A DNA stretch of 64,000 nt, from assembly GCA_003149915.1 (NCBI GenBank), contig QAMK01000031.1:33317-97316 (forward strand), given 5' to 3'. The translations under genes were made by a program, and so were the position numbers. The notes under the pieces are model-generated. The model saw only the letters and a program-made list of their open reading frames with translations. It was not told the origin of the DNA and made no database searches. The DNA is from Bacillota bacterium (GTDB lineage: Bacteria > Bacillota_I > Bacilli_A > RF39 > UBA660). Shown here piece by piece: positions 56,733 to 64,000 of the stretch (position 1 is the stretch's first letter; the number at the start of each line of letters is the position of its first letter).

Positions 56733-56948
56733 ATGGCAAGAGAATATAGAACTTTCAGTAGAGAAGAAAAAATTAAGGCAGTTAAAATGGTTTTGATTGA
56801 TAAGAAATCTCAAATGGAAGTTGAAAGAACTGTTTTAGGCAAAAAGAAATGTACAGGAACTATTAATAGATGGATTAGAGAATATATCCGGGAAGGCGAA
56901 GAGAACTGTTTTAAAAAAAGAAAAGGATTAAAAAAGGTGAGAGTGTAA
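56733..56948 (+). CDS. IS3-type transposase OrfA fragment
   Basis: A 71-residue protein with the helix-turn-helix pattern FSREEKIKAVKMVL...TINRWIREYIREG seen in OrfA of IS3-like elements. It ends abruptly in KKVRV at a long hairpin; the catalytic OrfB is missing. AAGGAGGAAG precedes the start. It is a remnant, perhaps still expressed. Confidence 0.65.
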   Translation: MAREYRTFSREEKIKAVKMVLIDKKSQMEVERTVLGKKKCTGTINRWIREYIREGEENCFKKRKGLKKVRV

Positions 56949-56995
56949 AATAAAGTGTGTAAGTAAAAAACTTACATACTTTATTTTACACTCTC
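56939..56995. repeat. 26-bp near-perfect hairpin
   Basis: GAGAGTGTAAAATAAAGTGT...(56939-56964) and its complement at 56970-56995 differ at one base (a G-U in RNA), with a five-A loop. It looks like two inverted-repeat ends of another IS fused with almost nothing between. Confidence 0.8.
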
Positions 56996-57058
56996 TCATA
57001 GTTAAGAACTTTTTATTTCGTGTATAAATTTATCAAGTCAGTTCTCACTGGTCTTTTT

Positions 57059-58348
57059 TTATTCCTCAATTGTTACTTTCTGAGTATAATATCCACCAAT
57101 CAAGCTAGTTTGAAGTGTATATCTATTATCTCTAGCAATTATATTTTTTACATAATTTAGTCCATTACCATGACCTTTGCCTTTTGTTGTGTATCCTTTT
57201 TCCTGAGTTTTTGCGATGTTAACATCACCTTTAAAGGTATTCATCACAACAAAAACAAGTTTTTGATCCAAACGATACATTTCTAAACTAATTCTCTTTT
57301 CGTCGCTTTCGGCAGCAGCATCAATAGCATTATCTAAAAGAATACCAAAAATTCTACATACTGTTTTTGACTTTTCAATATCCTTCCCAACATTTAAAGA
57401 CTTCATTTTAGGACTAATACTTACATATGAATCTATCTCTTTTCTCTGAGCTTGGATTAATTTATAAAAAATCAATCCTTTCATACCACCTTTTGGAATA
57501 TTAGCAATTTGAGTATCGACGATTGCAGAATTTTCAAAACTTTCTTGCAAAATTGAATCAATATATTCAATTGCCTCTTTTTCCTCTACAACAGAACGAA
57601 TATAGGCAAGTTGATTTTTATATTCATGATAAGACAATCTTTCGTTTTCTAGCCAACTTTCTAAAGATGTAGCATGAGTAAATAACGCTTCATACTGACT
57701 ATTTAAAGTTTGATATTTATTACGTTCAAAAATATATAAAATTAATAGGATAAACAAAATAAGTAAAGGAATTAATGCAACAATAAAATCAAATAAAAGC
57801 AATTGATTGGCTGATACTTGTAAACTTAAAATACTAATTAATACAATTCCCAACAAAATAAATAAAACTGTACTCTTATCATTATTATAGTTTATTTTGC
57901 TTAAAAATTCACTCAGTCTTCTACGATATACAGGTAATGAAGAGATTCCGACTGTAAATATAATAACAAAAAAATTTCCTATTACTAAATAAATTATTGT
58001 ATTTCGAAAAGTATTAACCTCAAAGAAAATACTAAGAACTAATGAACCAATGCCATCACTCAATGCTGCAGTCAAAAAAGCTATTCCAGTTGAGACCAAA
58101 GATTTAACAAGCGATATTTGAAAAATATATGAAAACGCAACACATAACATTATATAAGTAATAATTGGTGATATTGAGGTATAAACGGGTTGATATGTAA
58201 CAAAGCATATAAGTGACCAAAATAAACAAGCTATAATAATTTTTTGTTTTGGAATTGGTTCATTTATTTTTAATAAATGGTAAACAATATTTCCTTCAAC
58301 AGTAAATAGAATAACCGCAAAAAATAGCTTAAGAGCGTTTACTATCAC
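57059..58348 (-). CDS. agrC: AgrC-like sensor histidine kinase
   Basis: A 429-residue kinase. About six or seven N-terminal membrane helices (1-200) form the peptide receptor; the kinase part has the His motif YHEYKNQL, N-box LLDNAIDAA and G-box GHGNGLNYV, the HATPase_c_5 type used by AgrC. It overlaps agrA by 20 bp and follows it on the minus strand. Ligand is presumably the AgrD product. Confidence 0.92.
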   Translation of the reverse strand: MIVNALKLFFAVILFTVEGNIVYHLLKINEPIPKQKIIIACLFWSLICFVTYQPVYTSISPIITYIMLCVAFSYIFQISLVKSLVSTGIAFLTAALSDGIGSLVLSIFFEVNTFRNTIIYLVIGNFFVIIFTVGISSLPVYRRRLSEFLSKINYNNDKSTVLFILLGIVLISILSLQVSANQLLLFDFIVALIPLLILFILLILYIFERNKYQTLNSQYEALFTHATSLESWLENERLSYHEYKNQLAYIRSVVEEKEAIEYIDSILQESFENSAIVDTQIANIPKGGMKGLIFYKLIQAQRKEIDSYVSISPKMKSLNVGKDIEKSKTVCRIFGILLDNAIDAAAESDEKRISLEMYRLDQKLVFVVMNTFKGDVNIAKTQEKGYTTKGKGHGNGLNYVKNIIARDNRYTLQTSLIGGYYTQKVTIEE

Positions 58349-59066
58349 GGAACCTTAACTCCTTTTTGAAATTTCTAGACACTTCATAAACGATTTCGCC
58401 ATTATCAAATACCAATTCATTTGTTCCAGAATTATAACTCTTAATATGGTCTTTGTTGACAACCATACTCCTTGAAACTTTAGAAAAGCGTTTATCATCA
58501 CTTAACATTCTTGCTACTTCATTTAAGGTTTTACCGATATATTCATCACCATAAGTTGTTCTGACTAAGCATCTCTTAGAATCTTGCTCTTTTTCTACGT
58601 AGATAATGTGGTTATATTCAATTTGATAACTAGTATAATTATACTCATAAGACAACGTATGGTTTCTGGTGCCATACATTTTCATAATAATTTCTAATAC
58701 TTCTTCCAATTTATGATTGCAGTCGTCCAATTTGTTGATAAAATCTAATAAATATAGCCGACTACTTAATGCTTCTAATTTATATTGATTATATCCGGTT
58801 ACAATCACAAGTAAAGAACGCCAATCCTCGCAAGATTCACGTATGTATCTAGCGACATCTAGGCCAGATTCTTCACCTACCTCAATATCTAACATATAAA
58901 CTTTAGAACCAATATCTCTTCTTGTCAGATTGAAGAATTCCTCATCATATTGATGAAAAATATGAATTCGATATTCAATATCACTTTTCATCATCTGATT
59001 ATTAATCAATTTAATTGATTTTTCTAAAAATCTATCATTATCATCGCAAACAATAAAATTAATCAT
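58329..59066 (-). CDS. agrA: AgrA-like LytTR response regulator
   Basis: A 245-residue regulator: receiver domain with acidic Asp8-Asp9 and phosphoacceptor Asp60 (YMLDIEVGEESG), then a LytTR DNA-binding domain (IIYVEKEQDSKRCLVRTT...FSKVSRSMVVNKDHI). It precedes agrC. Upstream (59070-59120) TGGTAAAATA is repeated in tandem, which may be the promoter or a binding site. Confidence 0.93.
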   Translation of the reverse strand: MINFIVCDDNDRFLEKSIKLINNQMMKSDIEYRIHIFHQYDEEFFNLTRRDIGSKVYMLDIEVGEESGLDVARYIRESCEDWRSLLVIVTGYNQYKLEALSSRLYLLDFINKLDDCNHKLEEVLEIIMKMYGTRNHTLSYEYNYTSYQIEYNHIIYVEKEQDSKRCLVRTTYGDEYIGKTLNEVARMLSDDKRFSKVSRSMVVNKDHIKSYNSGTNELVFDNGEIVYEVSRNFKKELRFRDSKRS

Positions 59067-59120
59067 GTATCTACCCTCGCATTGTTATTTTACCATATTT
59101 TACCAATTATTTGGTACAAA

Positions 59121-60221
59121 TTATCTCTTTTTTCGACTTTTATGTCGTACTTTTTCTTTTACTTCCGAAAATTTAATTGGTCGTTTATCTGTAATAATGT
59201 CTGTACAGGTGACTAACCACAGCACAAACAACGCTAAAACAATATAGATAACGCGACCTGCCACTGGATCTTTTAATACATAGAAAATAGATGCAAGTGC
59301 AAATAAAATATCAATAAAGTAAATAATTAAAACTGTCTTTCGCTGAGAAAATTTCATCTTTAAAAACTGATGATGCAAATGTTGCTTGTCCGGTGAAAAA
59401 ATCGGTCGATGCTGGAGTAACCTTCGAATAATTGCAAATAACGTATCCAAAGTTGGAATTGCCAAAATCAAAAGCGGTACAAAAATAGAACTGAATGCCA
59501 TTCCTTTAAATCCAAGTAAGGAAATAATCGCAATAATAAATCCCATAAACTGTGAACAATCACCTGCAAAGATTTTAGCCGGATAAAAATTATGGAGCAA
59601 AAATCCTAATGTCGAACCGAGCATAATAAAGGTTAGCAACATCTCTAAACTATTCGTTCTTCCTTGATAAATACAAATAATACCAGCAGTCAAATAGAAA
59701 ATGGAAGAAATACCACCAGATAAACCGTCTAATCCATCAATTAGATTGATGATATTAACACATGCAATAATAAAGAATATTGTAATTGGATATGCCCAAA
59801 TTCCAAAGGATATTTCAGGTAAACCGAAGACTGTAATACTGTCCAACAAAATTCCACCATAAAAGACAATGACAGATGCTGCAGCAAGTTGTCCAATTAA
59901 TTTATAAGAAGCACGCAAATCGTGAATATCATCGATAATACCTGTCAATATAATAATAAAACTACCAATTAAAATAGAGTTCATTTGTAAGCTATGTACC
60001 CCAAAGCACATATAGCCAAACAAGAACCCTAGAAAAATGCCCAGTCCCCCGAGTTTCGGGATTGGTTTATTGTGAATATGACGATTACCTTCCGTACTAC
60101 GTGGTACATCGACCGCACCGATATGGTGTGCAATTCGTTTCATCACTGGCATAATAGCCGCACTAAAAATGAATGTTGTTAAAACAATTCTGATGACATT
60201 ATCAAATGTATTTCCGAACAT
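59121..60221 (-). CDS. Undecaprenyl-phosphate GlcNAc-1-phosphate transferase (TagO/WecA-like)
   Basis: Starts wall-polymer synthesis by loading GlcNAc-1-P on undecaprenyl phosphate. The 366 residues have about ten helices with IPKLGGLGIFLGF, the Asp pair in IDDIHDLRASYK, NLIDGLDGLSGG and the HH motif KQHLHHQFLK. The start at 60221 has GGGGATG upstream; a longer frame begins inside mbl and is not used. The likely product is a linkage unit for teichoic or other wall glycans. Confidence 0.92.
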   Translation of the reverse strand: MFGNTFDNVIRIVLTTFIFSAAIMPVMKRIAHHIGAVDVPRSTEGNRHIHNKPIPKLGGLGIFLGFLFGYMCFGVHSLQMNSILIGSFIIILTGIIDDIHDLRASYKLIGQLAAASVIVFYGGILLDSITVFGLPEISFGIWAYPITIFFIIACVNIINLIDGLDGLSGGISSIFYLTAGIICIYQGRTNSLEMLLTFIMLGSTLGFLLHNFYPAKIFAGDCSQFMGFIIAIISLLGFKGMAFSSIFVPLLILAIPTLDTLFAIIRRLLQHRPIFSPDKQHLHHQFLKMKFSQRKTVLIIYFIDILFALASIFYVLKDPVAGRVIYIVLALFVLWLVTCTDIITDKRPIKFSEVKEKVRHKSRKKR

Positions 60222-60273
60222 ATTATCATCCCCATTTTCTTTATTATAACAAAAGTTAGAAAAATACAAAAGA

Positions 60274-60296
60274 AAAAACCTAAGGAAATAGGTCTT
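60274..60296 (-). terminator. Terminator of the spoIIID-mbl unit
   Basis: ACCTA-TTTCCT-TAGGT followed by six T on the minus strand, just after mbl. Confidence 0.65.
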
Positions 60297-60298
60297 TC

Positions 60299-61273
60299 TT
60301 ACAATAATTCTAAATGATTTAGCATCATACCGGCTCCATCTGCTACGCAAGTCAAAGGATGCTCGGCTACAAAAACAGGAACTTTGAGTTCTTTCGAAAA
60401 AAGATCAATCAACCCATTTAATAAAGAACCCCCACCAGTTAAAATAACACCTTTGTCAATAATATCTGCAGAAAGTTCTGGTTGCGTCTTTTCTAATACA
60501 CGTTTGGTAGCTTGTACAAGTTTTAACACATCTGGTTTCAAAGCCTCTACAACGTCGTTTTCTTTAACTGTTACCGTCTTAGGAAGACCAGAAACAATAT
60601 CGCGTCCCTTTACCTCCATAGTTGTTTCTTCTTTAGAAGGAATCACAGAACCCATTTCCTTTTTGATGTTCTCAGCAGTCACTTCACCAATTAAGATTTT
60701 ATAGTTTTCTTTTAAATAGTTAATGATGTCTTGATCAAAGGAATTTCCTGCTATCTTTACAGATTCACTAGTAACGATGTTTCCCAAAGAAAGAACGGCA
60801 ATGTCGGTCGTACCCCCTCCAATATCAATAACCATGTTTCCAGTTGGTTTTGAAATATCTAAGCCGGCACCAATTGCAGCAACTTTAGGCTCTTCTTCCA
60901 AATAAACTTTGCGAGCACCAGTACGTATTGCAGCTTCTTTAATGGCATTTCGTTCCACTTGTGTGATATTGCTTGGACAACAAATTAAAATGCGTGGACG
61001 AAGGGAAAATTTTCCAATTGCTTTGCGCAAAAATTTATTTAGCATTGCTTCTGTAATTTCAAAATCTGCAATGACACCATCTTTCATCGGTTTCACAGCA
61101 GTAATCTTTCCTGGTGTTCGTCCAACCATTTCATTGGCATCTTTCCCAACGGCAAGAATTTCTTTTGTATCCGTATCAATTGCTACAACAGAAGGTTCAT
61201 TGAGTACAATTCCTTTCCCTTTGACGTACACGACGACATTGGCAGTACCTAAATCGATTCCTACATCTTTCAA
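60299..61273 (-). CDS. mbl: MreB-family actin-like protein (Mbl), TTG start
   Basis: Actin homologue guiding wall growth. It contains the phosphate-1 loop DLGTANVVVYVKGKG, phosphate-2 IDIGGGTTDIAVLS and adenosine motif LTGGGSLLNG. I choose TTG 61273 (MKDVGIDLG, 324 residues): AGAGGTGA precedes it, while the GTG at 61282 lies inside that site. Being downstream of spoIIID it matches the Bacillus order spoIIQ-spoIIID-mbl. Confidence 0.93.
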   Translation of the reverse strand: MKDVGIDLGTANVVVYVKGKGIVLNEPSVVAIDTDTKEILAVGKDANEMVGRTPGKITAVKPMKDGVIADFEITEAMLNKFLRKAIGKFSLRPRILICCPSNITQVERNAIKEAAIRTGARKVYLEEEPKVAAIGAGLDISKPTGNMVIDIGGGTTDIAVLSLGNIVTSESVKIAGNSFDQDIINYLKENYKILIGEVTAENIKKEMGSVIPSKEETTMEVKGRDIVSGLPKTVTVKENDVVEALKPDVLKLVQATKRVLEKTQPELSADIIDKGVILTGGGSLLNGLIDLFSKELKVPVFVAEHPLTCVADGAGMMLNHLELL

Positions 61274-61278
61274 ACTGT

Positions 61279-61527
61279 TCACCTCTTTAAATATTTTAGT
61301 CTTGTCGCTTCCCCACCCTTAATATGTCTCGTATTCAAATGTTCGTCTAAAACAGTACGAACTTGATAATAAAGTACTAAATCCAAATCGTAAAGGCGCA
61401 CTTTCAAATCATAATGGACTGTACTCTTACTAACATGTAACATATTTGCAATCTCACGGATGGTTTTATCGGTTTGAATCATCAATTCTGATTCTTTTAA
61501 TATTCTTTCTTTAATTTTCTTTTTCAT
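61279..61527 (-). CDS. spoIIID: Sporulation transcription factor SpoIIID
   Basis: An 82-residue mother-cell regulator with one helix-turn-helix (TIREIANMLHVSKSTVHYDLKVRL) and the basic C-terminal segment RHIKGGEATRLKYLKR, both typical. TAGGAG precedes the ATG. Its TGA stop lies in the mbl ribosome site. It lies between spoIIQ and mbl, as in Bacillus. Confidence 0.96.
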   Translation of the reverse strand: MKKKIKERILKESELMIQTDKTIREIANMLHVSKSTVHYDLKVRLYDLDLVLYYQVRTVLDEHLNTRHIKGGEATRLKYLKR

Positions 61528-61571
61528 AATATTCTCCTAATAAAGTATATGTTAGGAAAATATTTTATGAA

Positions 61572-62210
61572 TTATTCTGTTGTTAATTCTTTTAAAGTTT
61601 TGCCAATAGCAAGATTAGGATTTAAAACAGTACCGTTTAAGTACAATTCAAAATGCACATGGTTTCCTAAGCTCTGACTGATTACAGAAGTACCACTTGT
61701 GGCAATCGTCTGTCCTTGAAAAACTTTATCGTCTTTACTTACTTTGACATCAGTTAATCCTTGATAAGTGCTGATTAAGTTATTATCGTGTTGTATCGTA
61801 ACACTTTTTCCAAACAATTCTGTGTCTTCCACTTCAATTACAGTTCCATCCAAAACAGCTAGAACAGCGAATGGATTGGCAGCACTATAATCGATTCCAG
61901 AGTTTTGCATATAGACTCCATCGTAAGAAACAAGAGCACTTTCTTGTAAGCTAGCATCACTCTGATAATCATAGAAATCTCTAGCAACCGTAACACTCGT
62001 ATCGCTATATGGTGTCATTATGGTTTGTTCCGTTGCAATAACAGGAACAGTATATCCGTTAATTTCGTCAGAAACATAGTCGATATCCTCAGCTGGCTTT
62101 GCAACCTCTCTGTTTCCATAAAAATAGACTCCCGTAACAAGTAAAAGTGCAGAAAGCACATACAAGCTTGGCAGCACATATGGTTTTAACTTCAATTTTC
62201 TTTTCTTCAT
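61572..62210 (-). CDS. spoIIQ: SpoIIQ-like M23-domain sporulation protein
   Basis: Forespore membrane protein that pairs with SpoIIIAH across the engulfing septum. The 212 residues have a basic N-terminus, one membrane helix (about 12-30) and an external LytM domain. The first zinc motif HxxxD reads NSGID, so the His is lost; HVHFEL is kept. Loss of the first His is also known in Bacillus SpoIIQ, so it is probably structural. The start at 62210 follows GAGGTGG. A sigma-F-type promoter lies upstream. Confidence 0.9.
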   Translation of the reverse strand: MKKRKLKLKPYVLPSLYVLSALLLVTGVYFYGNREVAKPAEDIDYVSDEINGYTVPVIATEQTIMTPYSDTSVTVARDFYDYQSDASLQESALVSYDGVYMQNSGIDYSAANPFAVLAVLDGTVIEVEDTELFGKSVTIQHDNNLISTYQGLTDVKVSKDDKVFQGQTIATSGTSVISQSLGNHVHFELYLNGTVLNPNLAIGKTLKELTTE

Positions 62211-62227
62211 CTTTTCCACCTCATTAA

Positions 62228-62257
62228 AAGTGTGGCAAAAGAAAAAAGATTTTATAC
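62228..62257 (-). promoter_or_regulatory. Sigma-F/G-like promoter of spoIIQ
   Basis: Minus-strand GTATA (62253-62257), exactly 15 bp, then TGCCACACTT (62228-62237). It fits GYATA-N15-GGNNANAHTR except at the first and last positions. It supports forespore expression. Confidence 0.6.
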
Positions 62258-62258
62258 A

Positions 62259-62459
62259 TTATTTTAAAAATTGTGATGACAAAAAGAAATCGTAAACAAA
62301 ATTGGTAACCAAATAAGAAAGAGACAAAGTTACTAATAGATAGAATACTCTAGCTTGAGCGACACGATTTTTTTTAAAAATAAAATTAATATTCAATCCG
62401 TCCATCGTCCATACGACAACTAAAGTAATAAAAATATACAAAAAAAGTTTAGGCGTCAC
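62259..62459 (-). CDS. DUF1146-family membrane protein (YwzB-like), GTG start
   Basis: A 66-residue protein with two membrane helices (PKLFLYIFITLVVVWTM and a second near the C-terminus) and the middle segment NINFIFKKNRVAQARVFYLL, typical of DUF1146. GTG 62459 follows AAAGGAGA. In Bacillus this family also sits upstream of spoIIQ. It overlaps the end of rpiB by 11 bp. Confidence 0.8.
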   Translation of the reverse strand: MTPKLFLYIFITLVVVWTMDGLNINFIFKKNRVAQARVFYLLVTLSLSYLVTNFVYDFFLSSQFLK

Positions 62460-62907
62460 GATGATGTCTCCTTTCATAATCCGTTATTTTCTGGATTCTT
62501 CTGACGTGACGTTCTCCGTTAGAAAAAGGTGTCTTCAAAAAGGCATCGACGATGTCCAATGCTTTAAAGGAAGACATCGCACCAGAAATGGCAATGACAT
62601 TTGCATCGTTATCAATACGAGTCATTTTTGTCTCTTTAATCGTACTGACATGGGCACAACGCACTCCATCTACTTTGTTACATGCAATTGAAATACCGAT
62701 TCCAGATCCACAAATGGCAATACCGTATTCCACAATATGATCTCGCACCGCTTCACCAAGAGCAAATGCAAAATCGGGATAATCGACAGATTCCTTTCCA
62801 TCTTTTGTTCCATAATCAATTACTTCATAATGTTTTTTCTGTAGATATTTTACAATTTTAGTTTTCATTTGATATCCACGATGATCACTTGCAATACCAA
62901 TCTTCAT
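62449..62907 (-). CDS. rpiB: Ribose-5-phosphate isomerase B
   Basis: Interconverts ribose 5-phosphate and ribulose 5-phosphate. The 152 residues contain SDHRG (8-11 region), catalytic Cys66 in CGSGIGISIACNK and DGVRCAHV. The start at 62907 has AGGGTGTGA upstream. Confidence 0.95.
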   Translation of the reverse strand: MKIGIASDHRGYQMKTKIVKYLQKKHYEVIDYGTKDGKESVDYPDFAFALGEAVRDHIVEYGIAICGSGIGISIACNKVDGVRCAHVSTIKETKMTRIDNDANVIAISGAMSSFKALDIVDAFLKTPFSNGERHVRRIQKITDYERRHHRDA

Positions 62908-62978
62908 ATTATCACACCCTAAAAACATTATAACAAAAGGATGGAAATCCGTAAATAATAGCAAGAAAAAAGAAACGA

Positions 62979-63191
62979 TTATTTCGTTTCTTCAGTAAAT
63001 CCATATTTTTTATTGAACTTCTCAACACGACCTGTTTTAGAAGCTCTAGCTTGTTTTCCAGTATAGAATGGATGACATTTAGAACAAACTTCTACTTCGA
63101 TTGAAGGCTTTGTTGAAATTGTCTTAAATGTTTCTCCGCAAGCACATGTAACAGTACATTCTTGAGTTTCTGGATGGATTCCTTTTTTCAT
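62979..63191 (-). CDS. rpmE: 50S ribosomal protein L31 (zinc-binding type)
   Basis: A 70-residue L31 of the C+ type with Cys12, 16, 18, 36 and 39 ([19 protein letters not shown]). The start at 63191 has GGAAGGAGA at good distance; upstream in-frame codons lie in the leader. It has its own consensus promoter and a leader hairpin. Confidence 0.95.
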   Translation of the reverse strand: MKKGIHPETQECTVTCACGETFKTISTKPSIEVEVCSKCHPFYTGKQARASKTGRVEKFNKKYGFTEETK

Positions 63192-63218
63192 AAACATTCT
63201 CCTTCCGCGTTCACTCGC

Positions 63219-63264
63219 CATGGTTCACATCGAAACCATAGTAATTAATTGCTAGTTTATTATA
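63219..63264 (-). promoter_or_regulatory. L31 leader hairpin
   Basis: In the 5' leader ATGGTT pairs with AACCAT around TCGATGTG (63219-63238), ending near the rpmE ribosome site. L31 leaders that bind their own protein are known in Firmicutes; this may be one. Confidence 0.45.
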
Positions 63265-63287
63265 GCAAGGATTTATTGAATTGACAA
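63259..63287 (-). promoter_or_regulatory. Promoter of rpmE
   Basis: Minus-strand -35 TTGTCA (63282-63287), 17-bp spacer ending TGC, -10 TATAAT (63259-63264). Confidence 0.85.
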
Positions 63288-63432
63288 GTATTATTTTTCC
63301 TCTGTTACTTAAAGAGATAAATGCAACTTCTTCTCTAAAGATTTTAAAACTTGCATTTAATGTTTGAAAGCGCTTTAATAACTAAACGTCAATTGTTTTC
63401 TTTAAGGTGATAAACAGAAAGGTATGAAAGCA

Positions 63433-64000
63433 ATGAAAAAAGAAAGATTAACAATCGAAAATCGTATTTTGATTGAAGAATTGTTAAGACAAAATTATAA
63501 ATTAAAAGATATTGCAAGAGCAATTAATGTCTCTCCATCAACTATTTCTAGAGAAATAAAAAACAGAAGATTAGGAAATGAAAAATTAGAAATCTGTTTA
63601 AAGACAAATAGATATCCTTTCGTCTGTTATAATTGTCCTAAAAAAGTTCACTGTTACAAAAAGAAATATTACTACAATTTTAAAGAAGCTCAAAAAGACT
63701 ACGAAAAGAAAATGAAATATTCAAGAATTGGAATCGATATGTCTATTGATGAAATAGAATACTGGAATGAATATTTTAGAGAAAAAATCAAAGATAAAAA
63801 TCAACCAATTCTTCACCTCTTTAAAAATATCGAAGGAAACTTTCCTAAATCAATTCAAACATTTTATAAATATATTCATAAGGGATATTTTTCTAGTATC
63901 AATGATGAGATGCTAGCTAGATCTTGCAGTTATAAACCAAGAACAAAGCATGAAAAAATCAAAACAATTACAAAAGATAATGTTATTAAAAAAGGAAGAA
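63433..64000 (+). CDS. IS30-family transposase, 3' part outside the window
   Basis: Plus-strand frame open to the window end: MKKERLTIENRILIEELL, helix-turn-helix DIARAINVSPSTISREIKNRR as in IS30-type transposases, then a Cys-rich segment (CYNCPKKVHCYKKKYYY) and SIQTFYKYIHKGYF, typical of one IS30 subgroup. The catalytic core lies beyond the end. It differs from the element at 40593. An ATG at 63424 is nearer to the Shine-Dalgarno than is usual, so 63433 is preferred. The imperfect repeat AAATGCAA/TTGCATTT (63319-63358) may belong to its left end. Confidence 0.85.
   Translation, partial: MKKERLTIENRILIEELLRQNYKLKDIARAINVSPSTISREIKNRRLGNEKLEICLKTNRYPFVCYNCPKKVHCYKKKYYYNFKEAQKDYEKKMKYSRIGIDMSIDEIEYWNEYFREKIKDKNQPILHLFKNIEGNFPKSIQTFYKYIHKGYFSSINDEMLARSCSYKPRTKHEKIKTITKDNVIKKGR

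Larger units (their letters stand above)
56636..57059. mobile_element. Degenerate insertion element between agrD and agrC
   Basis: The two ends form a gapless imperfect inverted repeat of 51 positions (about 40 matches), with identical AAAAAAGACCA at the outer ends and TACACGAAATAAAAAG (56671-56686 / 57009-57024) inside. Between lie an orfA-like fragment and a long hairpin. No complete transposase remains. The outer ends reach the stop codons of agrD and agrC. Confidence 0.5.

Overview
This 64 kb window comes from a low-GC Bacillota (Firmicutes) chromosome that uses the standard code: TGA ends many genes, and Trp is always TGG. Spo0A, a SpoIIQ-SpoIIID-Mbl block, WhiA and a collagen-like protein of the exosporium (BclA) type point to an endospore former. 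A-T-rich genes, a processive-glycolipid-type glycosyltransferase with a flippase, an Agr system and isolated IS elements suggest a gut-type Bacilli/Erysipelotrichia-like lineage. That placement is an inference. No tRNA, rRNA or CRISPR array was seen.

Layout. 1-2823 is the start of the S10 ribosomal operon (minus strand), with a structured leader. 3025-8985 holds an unusual set: a ClpX-like AAA+ ATPase with a new N-terminal half and a retained IGF loop, two HExxH proteins, DNA polymerase IV and a DUF4143-type ATPase. 9092-9868 is spo0A. 10017-15824 is a glycolytic cluster (gapA, Nudix, pgk, flippase, glycosyltransferase, tpiA, small membrane protein). 15983-20201 holds a DUF4116-repeat protein and a uridine-kinase-like protein. 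20301-29515 is a conserved block with clpP, whiA, trxB, lgt, uvrA and uvrB. 29778-32090 carries, on the plus strand, the collagen-like protein and an orphan TraG/VirD4-like ATPase. 32178-40501 holds a zinc dehydrogenase, ftsE-ftsX-PcsB-like, two YitT paralogues, prfB (with its programmed +1 frameshift) and a membrane-anchored surface protein.

40577-52060 is an accessory stretch. It contains an IS30-type element flanked by a 16-bp direct repeat, a GNAT acetyltransferase, a large surface protein with an in-frame amber codon in its signal anchor, an S66 peptidase, a diaminopentanoate dehydrogenase-like gene, gene remnants, and a threonyl-tRNA synthetase without TGS or editing domains. That synthetase sits behind a T-box, and a separate threonine-rich leader peptide with its own consensus promoter and terminator lies just upstream.

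52213-63191 returns to core genes: secA, hpf, csp, a complete agr quorum-sensing locus (agrB and an unlisted agrD on plus, agrA and agrC on minus, with a degenerate IS between), tagO/wecA-like, mbl, spoIIID, spoIIQ, a DUF1146 gene, rpiB and rpmE. The window ends inside a second IS30-type transposase.

Functional links: Agr signalling, Spo0A and the SpoIIQ/SpoIIID/Mbl block join cell density, sporulation and cell shape. FtsEX with its hydrolase, TagO and Lgt serve the envelope. UvrA, UvrB and DinB serve DNA repair, and uvrA has a LexA-like box in its promoter.
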